DNA of 64,000 nucleotides from Verrucomicrobiota bacterium. GTDB lineage: Bacteria > Verrucomicrobiota > Verrucomicrobiia > Limisphaerales > UBA11320. A model generated the notes under the pieces. It made no database searches. It had not been told where the DNA came from and saw only the letters and a list, made by a program, of their open reading frames with translations. How positions within the stretch are numbered: position 1 is the first letter of the stretch; each line of letters begins with the position of its first letter. Of the stretch, positions 8,982 to 16,121 are shown in pieces. The position numbers and the translations under genes are program-made. Location of the stretch: NCBI GenBank assembly GCA_016199985.1, contig JACQFQ010000015.1:58654-122653 (forward strand). The letters are read 5' to 3'.

Positions 8982-10498
8982 TAGTCGCGCGCAAAGTCGA
9001 TGAAGCCGCGCTCAACGTCGGTGTGGATCAGTTTCACGCGCACGCGGTCGCCCACGTCGAGACCTTGGAACCCACGCTCCAGACGGCCTTCAGTCGGCGG
9101 TTGGAAAAGCCGAACCCATGTGCCTTTGTCAGATGCGCCGGTGACGATGGCCTCAAATGACTCCCCAATCCTGCCCGACAAGAGCAGCGCCGCCGCCGAC
9201 TTCCTGACGCGTCGCTCGACCTTGGTCGCGTCGTCCTCTCTCTCCGTGCAGTGCTTCGCGAGTTCCGCAAGTTCCGGGAGGGTGTACGGCAACGGCGTTC
9301 CCGCCATCGCCGCTTTCAGGAGCCGTTGCGTAATGAGATCGGGGAACCGCCGATTCGGCGCGGTGGAGTGCGTGTAATCCTTGACCGCCAGCCCAAAGTG
9401 TCCGGGCGGTTCGCCTCCGGGCAGATCGAGCGCGTATTCTCCCCTCCCGATCAGTTTGACAACCGCGAGAGAAACATCGGGGAACTTTTCCGGATCGGCC
9501 TTGCGTCGCCGCGCGAGGAAGGCCTCGAGGGCCGCTGAATCCGGCTCGTTGGGGAGCCGATCTCCCAAACCGGACGCGAGCGCCGCGATGCGATCCCATC
9601 GTTCCGGGGAGCGCAGAACACGGCGGAGCGAAGGAAATTTCTTCGATTCGAGATACGTCGCGGTCACTCCGTTCGCCGCGATCATGAAGTCCTCGATCAA
9701 CTGCTTCGCGCGGTTCTTTCGATCCGGTTCGAGATCCGAGACCGCGTCTCCTTCAAAGACCGTTCTCGTCTGAATTGTTTCGAGACTGAGCGCGCCGACG
9801 CGCCGCCGCAGTTCCACCAGCCGCTGCGCTAGGCCATCCTGGACGCGGAGGTTCTCGTCGAGTCCGGGAGTTTCCAGCACGCGCTTTGGCGCCGGGCCTT
9901 CGCCGTCGAGCCAGGCCGCGACGGAACGGTAAGCCAGTTTCGCGCGATTCCGAACGCGCGCCCGGTAGAGGTCCGACGATGCGAGCGAGCCGTCGGCTTC
10001 GAACACCATATCCGCCACGACGGCGAGCCGATCCTGGTCCTCGTTCAACGACGTGAGGTCGGTGGATAGCGCCGCGGGGAGCATCGGGAAGATGATTGCC
10101 GGCGTGTAAACGGAGGTCGTGTTGCGCGACGCATGGCCGTCGAGCGCGGACCCTTTTCGCGCCAGCGCATCCACGTCCGCGACCGCCACAAGGATTCTGA
10201 CCCGCGCGCCCGCGAGCGGCTCAGCGACCGTGAGTTGGTCGAGGTCGCGGGAGTCGTCGTTGTCGATGGACGCCCACAGTCGATCGCGCAAGTCACGCGC
10301 CGCGTTAGTCTCGCCGGCCGGTTCGCGGATCGCCGCCAACTCTTGCTGCGCCGCCGGCGGGAAGTCCGGCTCCAGTCCGCGTTCTATCATGGCCCGGCGG
10401 GCGATTGCGGCCAGGGTGGCCCGGTCGCTGGACTGACGTTGGAAAGGTTGGCGAGTTTCGCCGGGCAGATTCTGCGGGTCGGAGTCAGTTGTTTTCAT
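8981..10498 (-). CDS. RNB-domain (RNase II-like) ribonuclease
   Basis: 505 residues with an RNase II catalytic domain. The active-site block [12 protein letters not shown] (about 98-109) aligns with the Asp-rich site of RNase II; three Asp are kept and the fourth is replaced by Gln (DLDQ instead of DLDD). The core continues with [20 protein letters not shown], and the later [18 protein letters not shown] is the RNB 'TSPIRRY.D' region. A C-terminal S1-like segment (about 445-503, [18 protein letters not shown]) follows. DLDQ variants are, as I recall, also found in actinobacterial RNB proteins, so activity need not be lost. The gene sits 3 bases after ackA and overlaps xfp by one base. Confidence 0.88.
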   Translation of the reverse strand: MKTTDSDPQNLPGETRQPFQRQSSDRATLAAIARRAMIERGLEPDFPPAAQQELAAIREPAGETNAARDLRDRLWASIDNDDSRDLDQLTVAEPLAGARVRILVAVADVDALARKGSALDGHASRNTTSVYTPAIIFPMLPAALSTDLTSLNEDQDRLAVVADMVFEADGSLASSDLYRARVRNRAKLAYRSVAAWLDGEGPAPKRVLETPGLDENLRVQDGLAQRLVELRRRVGALSLETIQTRTVFEGDAVSDLEPDRKNRAKQLIEDFMIAANGVTATYLESKKFPSLRRVLRSPERWDRIAALASGLGDRLPNEPDSAALEAFLARRRKADPEKFPDVSLAVVKLIGRGEYALDLPGGEPPGHFGLAVKDYTHSTAPNRRFPDLITQRLLKAAMAGTPLPYTLPELAELAKHCTEREDDATKVERRVRKSAAALLLSGRIGESFEAIVTGASDKGTWVRLFQPPTEGRLERGFQGLDVGDRVRVKLIHTDVERGFIDFARD

Positions 10499-10501
10499 GG
10501 T

Positions 10502-11710
10502 TCAATTGCTTTTTTTCCCCGCGCCAGGCTCCAGCAACCGGCACGTCGAGCGCGCTATCATCAGCTCTTCGTCCGTGCGAATAACGCGAACCGTGGCCCG
10601 ACTGCCATCCACGGAAATGACGTCCGCGGTCTTCGCATTACACGACTCGCTCATTTCAATGCCGAGGAAGCCCAATCCTTCACAGATGCGCGCGCGAATG
10701 GACGGACAATTCTCGCCAATACCGCCAGCGAAGACGAGCGTGTCCAATCCGCCCAGCACGGCGGCGAAGGAGCCAATCCATTTCTTCGCCTGATAACAAA
10801 ACAAGGCGATGGCCTCCGCCGCGCGCGCGTCATCGGTCTCCCGCGCGAGCAACTCCCGCATGTCGGAGCTGATCTCCGAAACTCCGAGCAGGCCAGACTC
10901 GTGGTTCACCATCTGATGAAATTGCGTCGCGCTCATTTGCTCGGTGCGCGCCAAGTAGCTGACCAGCCCAGGGTCTAGATCGCCCGAGCGCGTGCTCATC
11001 ACCAATCCCGCCGTCGGCGTGAAGCCCATGCTGGTGTCAATGCTCTTGCCGTCGCGCACGGCGGCCATGCTTGCGCCGCTTCCGAGATGCGCAAGGATCA
11101 CTCGGCCAGTCCTTGCCGCCGGGTCGCCGAGACGCGCGAGTTCTTCCATCAGGTAGGCGTAGGACAGACCGTGGAAACCATAACGTTGAACTCCCTTTGT
11201 CTCGAAGCGTCGCGGGATGGGAAGCAGCTTGGCCATCCGCGGCGCGTCGCGGTGAAACGCCGTGTCGAAACAGGCCACCTGGGACAGATTCGGATGACGT
11301 TGGCGGAACATCTCCATGAGTTCGATCTCGCGGGGCAGATGTTCCGGGTCGTACGCGCTGATGCGACGCAACTCATCGAGCAATTCCGGCGTGACCCGCT
11401 CCGGCTCGGAATGGGTCATGCCATGCACCACCCGGTGTCCCACAGCTTCCACCGAAGCAAATGCGTCCTGCTCTTCAAGCCAGTCGATCAGGAAATGCGC
11501 CGCTGACTTGTTTTCAGGGACGGTTTGGATGTGGCCGCGGTGTCCATTCCCGGTCGAGTCGTTGAACGTCAGATTCGTCCCGCTCAGTCCGATGCGATCC
11601 ATTCTCCCGTAAAGCCTTCGCTCCAGCCTCTCGCCAACTTGGTATAGAGCAAGCTTGATGCTCGACGAGCCGCCGTTGATGGTCAGCACGGAGCGCATGC
11701 GGTCGTTCAT
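10502..11710 (-). CDS. ackA: Acetate kinase
   Basis: 402 residues of the ASKHA kinase family. Diagnostic segments are NGGSSSIKLALY near the N-terminus, GHRVVHG, FDTAFH, RYGFHGLSYAYL, HLGSGASMAAV and DTSMGFTPTAGLVMSTRSGDL, and FAGGIGEN near the C-terminus. The enzyme interconverts acetyl-phosphate + ADP and acetate + ATP. As first gene of the ackA-RNB-xfp operon it most likely recovers ATP from phosphoketolase-made acetyl-phosphate, without needing phosphotransacetylase. The usual NAGSSS is NGGSSS here. The start ATG 11710 follows a GC-rich leader without a strong ribosome binding site. Confidence 0.96.
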   Translation of the reverse strand: MNDRMRSVLTINGGSSSIKLALYQVGERLERRLYGRMDRIGLSGTNLTFNDSTGNGHRGHIQTVPENKSAAHFLIDWLEEQDAFASVEAVGHRVVHGMTHSEPERVTPELLDELRRISAYDPEHLPREIELMEMFRQRHPNLSQVACFDTAFHRDAPRMAKLLPIPRRFETKGVQRYGFHGLSYAYLMEELARLGDPAARTGRVILAHLGSGASMAAVRDGKSIDTSMGFTPTAGLVMSTRSGDLDPGLVSYLARTEQMSATQFHQMVNHESGLLGVSEISSDMRELLARETDDARAAEAIALFCYQAKKWIGSFAAVLGGLDTLVFAGGIGENCPSIRARICEGLGFLGIEMSESCNAKTADVISVDGSRATVRVIRTDEELMIARSTCRLLEPGAGKKSN

Positions 11711-12501
11711 TCCAACGCCGCGCTGCGCCGCAGCCTCTGAGGGCGTGGGATGAATTCAGTTTTCATTTTTTACAACCCTCCCCTTTCTCCTGGTCCGAAC
11801 AATACTCTGCGCCGCCTCGAGTGGTTCGCCTCCCACATTGTTGAAACAGACAATCCTGCGCCAACGGGAGCGGACGAGGCCGACGATGACGTCGAGAACG
11901 AACTTTCGGCCTGTGCGGTCCCGGAGGCACAGAATGGATTTGGGGAGAAACGAATTACTGGCGGACGATATGTTCACGGCGATGGGTGCAAGCTTTTGTG
12001 CTTTGGCAAAGTCTTGCCATTGGGAACAAGGGTGGCCGGAGTGGGATTCGACCGCAAGCTATGAAGTGTTCTTGGGAAGACTGGAGTTTCGGGCGTTCTG
12101 GCAAATCTGGCGGTGGCTGGTTCGATAAATGGACTGTTTTCCGATTGCGTGAGCGTGATTCTGCGTTGCCGGAGGCGCATGAAATCCATGCACGCGTGCG
12201 AGGCTACGTTCGGGAAGCAATCCCGCCTGGGCGCAGAATCTCGGAGTTGAATGTCTCCCCATGACCACAGCAGTGATGCTTGTCGGTGTTGCCAAAAGGA
12301 AAAGGGAGTGTTGGGTCATCCAAATACGCTCCACTCCATGATGTCAGCGGCGGAATCAAAGTGATGGAGAGTTGGCGATCTGAAATTCTGTCTTCTTCCG
12401 TTCTTCCTTTTCGCTTTCTTAGCGAGTGTGGCGCTTCGAGGCAATGCTCACGATGAGCCTGCCGCAGACCCGACGCAAATGTCGTTGTTGCGCGAAGTGC
12501 T
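11711..12501. other. 791-base region without a recognisable gene
   Basis: Several open frames of 70-125 codons occur on both strands (for example 11750-12064, 11986-12264 and minus 12204-12575). None has a recognisable family, a clear ribosome binding site or gene-like composition. The left end must hold the ackA promoter. The stretch is less GC-rich and irregular, as expected for decayed or spacer DNA. I see no tRNA cloverleaf, inverted terminal repeats or transposase motif. Confidence 0.5.
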
Positions 12502-13107
12502 TCATTTCGGACGTTTCTCCACAACGCAATCGATCTGGATTTCGGTTTGGCCCGCGTCGCGGGTCTGTCGGACAATCTTGATCCGGGGCGACTCGGGCGT
12601 CAGGGCGTTCACCAGATACACGCTGAGGTTGGTGAGATGCCGCGTGTGGAAGAAGAATCGATGCTCGCCCGCGCGGATCGGGTCAAAGTTCACTTCGGCT
12701 TGAATGCGAATAGTGCCCACCCCTGACTTCAATTCCTCCACCTGGGGCATCCTCGTATCGCGCGCCTTCACATCCCGACGGCGGCCATCGACCTCGAACC
12801 GAACACCGCGCAGCACGAGGTCCGAGTACGCCTCGGTCTCGGCGGTGGACACCGCCCCGTCGCGGTTCACATCAATCCATTCCAGGACCCTCGCCGCCAC
12901 GTCCACGCCGGGCGTGAGGTCCATCTCGATGCCCACGTGATCCAAGCCCAGATCGAGGAGTGTCGCCTGCAAATACTCGTCGAGTCTATGGGCGCTCCCC
13001 GCCCAACTGACCGCCAGAAGCAACAGAAGGGCGACGCCGAACGCCCATGCCCGATGTCGGATGAACAGCGCTCCGCGGGCCTGACGGTCGCTCCTCACTT
13101 CAGCCAC
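12502..13107 (-). CDS. Secreted protein with EF-hand-like motif (HupE-leader-like)
   Basis: 201 residues. A basic start and a hydrophobic helix (about 24-40) form a signal peptide or anchor, then AHRLDEYLQATLLDLGLDHVG, which resembles the exported N-terminal domain found before HupE/UreJ-type modules. An EF-hand-like calcium loop DVNRDGAVSTAE (about 80-91) follows, then a beta-rich region. The start overlaps the stop of the DUF3500 gene by 13 bases, so the two are cotranscribed. No membrane HupE domain is present after it. The function is unknown; a periplasmic or extracellular partner of the DUF3500 protein is an inference from the operon. Confidence 0.65.
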   Translation of the reverse strand: MAEVRSDRQARGALFIRHRAWAFGVALLLLLAVSWAGSAHRLDEYLQATLLDLGLDHVGIEMDLTPGVDVAARVLEWIDVNRDGAVSTAETEAYSDLVLRGVRFEVDGRRRDVKARDTRMPQVEELKSGVGTIRIQAEVNFDPIRAGEHRFFFHTRHLTNLSVYLVNALTPESPRIKIVRQTRDAGQTEIQIDCVVEKRPK

Positions 13108-14144
13108 TTCTTCCCGTATTCGTTCGAGGGGTCGCGATACATCGTATGGATGTGCTGCGTCGCGTCGCCGCCCATTTTCTGCGGCGCGTATTCGATGAAC
13201 ACCGTCGGACCCTGGATCCGAAAATAGGCCGCGCTGCCGTTCTCCGTCGGACCGCTCCAGGCGAACCAGGTGTCCGCGACGCGCTTCTTGATCTCAGCCA
13301 GCTTCGCCGTCGCCGCCGCCTCGTGAACGATCCCTGTCCATTCGCTCGCGAGATCGAGCAGCATCGCCTGCTGCGGGGACGTGAGCGCGGAGCCTTTGAT
13401 TCCTTCGGGCTCGATCATCTTCCCGTCCTGCCCCGGCGGAAGGGCGAGGTCGCGCATTTGATAGCCCAGGATCGCCTGCTTCTGCTGCGCTTCTGTCAAC
13501 GCGTGAATCAGCATGAAAGCCTTGTCGTTCTCCTGCCCGAGGGGACGCACCGTCTTCCCCTCCAGCGTGAATCGGGCGGGTTGCGCGGCGGTGTGGCTCG
13601 GCGTGAGCGCGGTGTCCTCGCCAACGAACGTCAGGTTCAGCGCGAGGTGATGGCCTCCGAACTGCAACCGCCAGGGCTTGGCCGCCGACGGCTTGCCCAG
13701 GAACGCGATGTAGAACTCGTCGCGCCCGAAGACCAGGCGGCCACCGGGCCGGTTGTCTTTGCTCAGCGTCTCCTCCGCGGCGATGATCTCGACGACCTTC
13801 TGATACCCTCTCGGACTCAGCACGGCCGCGAGGAGCGACATCGCCGCCTCTCGCTGCGGCTTCGTGAGATCGCCCATCCGGGCGCCCTCCCGATGGTAAA
13901 TGCCGGTCGGAAGATTCGACCATCGGGTCCGCTGCTTGTCGTCATCGAAGGCAAACACCGCCTTGGCGCGCTCCGCCTCGCTGAGCGTGGCAAGAAACGC
14001 CTCCGCCGCCGTGACGATCCTTGTCGACGAAGCCGTCGAAGCGGCGGATGGAGCCTGCGCGAAACCATTGCGCGGCGCGAAGAAGGAGGAAGCGAGAAGG
14101 CAGGCGAGGATTACCGGATTGAGTTGCACGCCCGTATTAACCAC
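13095..14144 (-). CDS. DUF3500-family secreted protein, GTG start
   Basis: About 349 residues. The start is taken as GTG 14144, because GGAGGG lies 9 bases upstream on the minus strand; a second in-frame GTG is at 14129. The long frame upstream of these is antisense to the metallo-hydrolase and is not used. A signal peptide (PVILACLLASSFFAPRNGFAQA) is followed by DUF3500 features: SEAERAKAVFAFDDDKQRTRW near residue 50, TWFAWSGPTE, RIQGPTVFIEYAP and a C-terminal HIHTMYRDPSNEYG. The family is exported and of unknown function. It forms an operon with the downstream EF-hand-like gene and is divergent from the metallo-hydrolase, with a short shared control region. Confidence 0.85.
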   Translation of the reverse strand: MVNTGVQLNPVILACLLASSFFAPRNGFAQAPSAASTASSTRIVTAAEAFLATLSEAERAKAVFAFDDDKQRTRWSNLPTGIYHREGARMGDLTKPQREAAMSLLAAVLSPRGYQKVVEIIAAEETLSKDNRPGGRLVFGRDEFYIAFLGKPSAAKPWRLQFGGHHLALNLTFVGEDTALTPSHTAAQPARFTLEGKTVRPLGQENDKAFMLIHALTEAQQKQAILGYQMRDLALPPGQDGKMIEPEGIKGSALTSPQQAMLLDLASEWTGIVHEAAATAKLAEIKKRVADTWFAWSGPTENGSAAYFRIQGPTVFIEYAPQKMGGDATQHIHTMYRDPSNEYGKKWLK

Positions 14145-14231
14145 GAAGACGGGCCCTCCGTCATGCGGAAAACATCGGCCTTGCCTCGCCCCGAGCCCTC
14201 TGCTTGGGTTCGACCCATGCCTCTTACCCGT

Positions 14232-15092
14232 ATGAAAACGATCCTCTCGCTCGCTGTGTTCCTGTGCATGACCTCGCTCGCAACGATGGCGCAACGCAAC
14301 TTTGACGTCGTTCAGATCAAGACCACCGAGGTCGCCGGCAACATCCACATGCTGGAGGGCTCGGGCGGCAACATCGCGGTGTCCGTCGGGCTGGACGGCG
14401 CGCTGATGGTGGACACGCAGTTCGCGCCGCTGGGCGGGAAGATCGCCGCCGCCATTGAGGCGCTGGGACACGGCCAGCCGAAGTTCGTGATCAACACCCA
14501 TTCGCATGGCGATCACACCGGAGGCAACGCGCGCTTTGGAACCAACGCGAGCATCGTCGCGCACCACAACGTTCGCGTCCGGCTCAGCGCCCAAAGCGGC
14601 ACGGAGAAGGCCGCGCTGCCGAAGGTCACCTATGGAGACGCGATGTCGATGCACTTCAACGGCGAGGAGATCCGGCTGATCCACATCGGACCCGGCCACA
14701 CCGACGGCGACACGATCATCCACTTCACGCAATCCGGGGTGTTCCACCTGGGCGACCTGTTCTTCAACGGCAAGTTCCCCTTCGTCGACCAAGGCAGCGG
14801 CGGATCCGTGGAGGGCGAAATGAAGAACGTCCAGGCCGCGCTCAAGCTGATCCCCGAGAACGCCAAAATCATTCCGGGACACGGTCCTCTCGCCACGCGG
14901 GCCGACTTGGTTCGATTCGAGGGCATGCTCACGGAGACGGTGGGCGTCGTCCGGTCCGCGATCAAGGAAGGCAAAACTCTGGCGGACGTTCAGACAGCCG
15001 GGCTTGATGAGAAATGGAAGGATTGGGGCACTGGTTTCATCAATACGCGCCGGTGGTTGGAGATCGTCTACAACAACCTGACTCAGAAGTAG
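14232..15092 (+). CDS. Exported metallo-beta-lactamase-fold hydrolase
   Basis: 286 residues from ATG 14232 (ATG 14217 would add five). A signal peptide (KTILSLAVFLCMTSLATMAQ) precedes the MBL fold. Zinc ligands are seen in NTHSHGDHTGGN, in HIGPGHTDGD and in IIPGHGPL. The pattern is that of periplasmic MBL hydrolases of the cyclase/QuiP-like type rather than the RNase Z or glyoxalase II groups, so the substrate is unknown. It is divergent from the DUF3500 operon with under 90 bases between the two starts. Confidence 0.88.
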   Translation: MKTILSLAVFLCMTSLATMAQRNFDVVQIKTTEVAGNIHMLEGSGGNIAVSVGLDGALMVDTQFAPLGGKIAAAIEALGHGQPKFVINTHSHGDHTGGNARFGTNASIVAHHNVRVRLSAQSGTEKAALPKVTYGDAMSMHFNGEEIRLIHIGPGHTDGDTIIHFTQSGVFHLGDLFFNGKFPFVDQGSGGSVEGEMKNVQAALKLIPENAKIIPGHGPLATRADLVRFEGMLTETVGVVRSAIKEGKTLADVQTAGLDEKWKDWGTGFINTRRWLEIVYNNLTQK

Positions 15093-15266
15093 AGGGTCTC
15101 GAACTCGCGCGGGCGCGGCGGCAAGTTCGAATGGACCCCAGAGGGGAGTTTTTCGAGCTTATGGGGAGACCCGGGCCAAAATAGGAGAAACCCTGGGCAA
15201 TGGAGGTGTGGGCGGCGGGCGGTAAAGGCCCGAGGGTGGGGGCATGAAGCCACGCCTCCTCCGCAT

Positions 15267-15827
15267 ATGAACGCCGCAAGAAAAAGCACCGTCCTCTCAA
15301 GAGTCATTATGCCAGCCCTGACTTCCGGGTCGAACGCCGCGAACCCATCCGCCTCGCAACGATCGGCGAAGAGAAAAGGGCTCGGGGTCTCCACGATCCT
15401 CCTCCCCGTCGACTTCTCGCCCGCGTCCCGGCAGGCCCTGGATGAAGGCGTTCGATTCGCGCGCATGTTTCGCGCGCGCCTGATCCTCCTCTACGTGCTG
15501 GAGCCGATCCCCATGCCCGACTTCGCCAACGCGTTCCCGCTCGTGATGGAGAACGAAACGGTCATGAAATCCTGCAAGAAGCGTCTGGAACAGCTGGCGA
15601 CGAAGGCGGGCGTCAGCCCGCGGCTGATCGAGAGAACCTTGGTCAGGGAAGGCCAGCCCTACATCGAGATCACCGACGCCGCTCGAACGCTGCGGGCCGA
15701 CCTCATCATCATTCCGACGCATGGCTACACCGGCCTGAAGCACGCGTTCCTCGGCAGCACCGCCGAGCGCGTCGTCCGCCACGCCACCTGTCCCGTGCTG
15801 GTGATCCGCTCCCGGAACAAAGCCTAG
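15267..15827 (+). CDS. Universal stress protein, UspA family
   Basis: 186 residues with an unusual 40-residue polar N-terminal extension rich in Ser, Ala and Arg; ATG 15309 would shorten it by 14. The UspA fold starts at STILLPVDFSPASRQALD and ends with the nucleotide-binding signature THGYTGLKHAFLGSTAERVV followed by CPVLVIR. The G-2x-G-9x-G-S/T pattern is intact, so ATP binding is likely. It probably has a cytoplasmic stress role. It stands alone between the metallo-hydrolase and the SGNH esterase. Confidence 0.9.
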   Translation: MNAARKSTVLSRVIMPALTSGSNAANPSASQRSAKRKGLGVSTILLPVDFSPASRQALDEGVRFARMFRARLILLYVLEPIPMPDFANAFPLVMENETVMKSCKKRLEQLATKAGVSPRLIERTLVREGQPYIEITDAARTLRADLIIIPTHGYTGLKHAFLGSTAERVVRHATCPVLVIRSRNKA

Positions 15828-16121
15828 GACCGAGGACATCCCTGACAGCCGCCAGTCGCAGGCTCGCATAAAGGCCGCGGCTGGCCCTCGAAAGCGCGCA
15901 ATCCACGCCGAGCCTCGGCGCGCCCGCATGCTTCTATTGCGGCGACACGCGTCCTCGACGCGCGCACCGAGGATCCGTGGGGAGTCGGCGCGGCTCGATG
16001 TCCGGGAAGGAAGAAAGGAATTCCATTTCTCCACGGGCCGACGCTACCCTCCGTTCGCTGAGCCAGATCATCGAGATTACTTGAGCGACCAACAAACCAC
16101 ACTCCATCAGATGAGTTTCGA

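Noticed and set aside
13146..14231. N-terminal extension of the metallo-hydrolase frame back to 13146
   Set aside because: The extension is antisense to DUF3500 and lies before a clear signal peptide at 14232.
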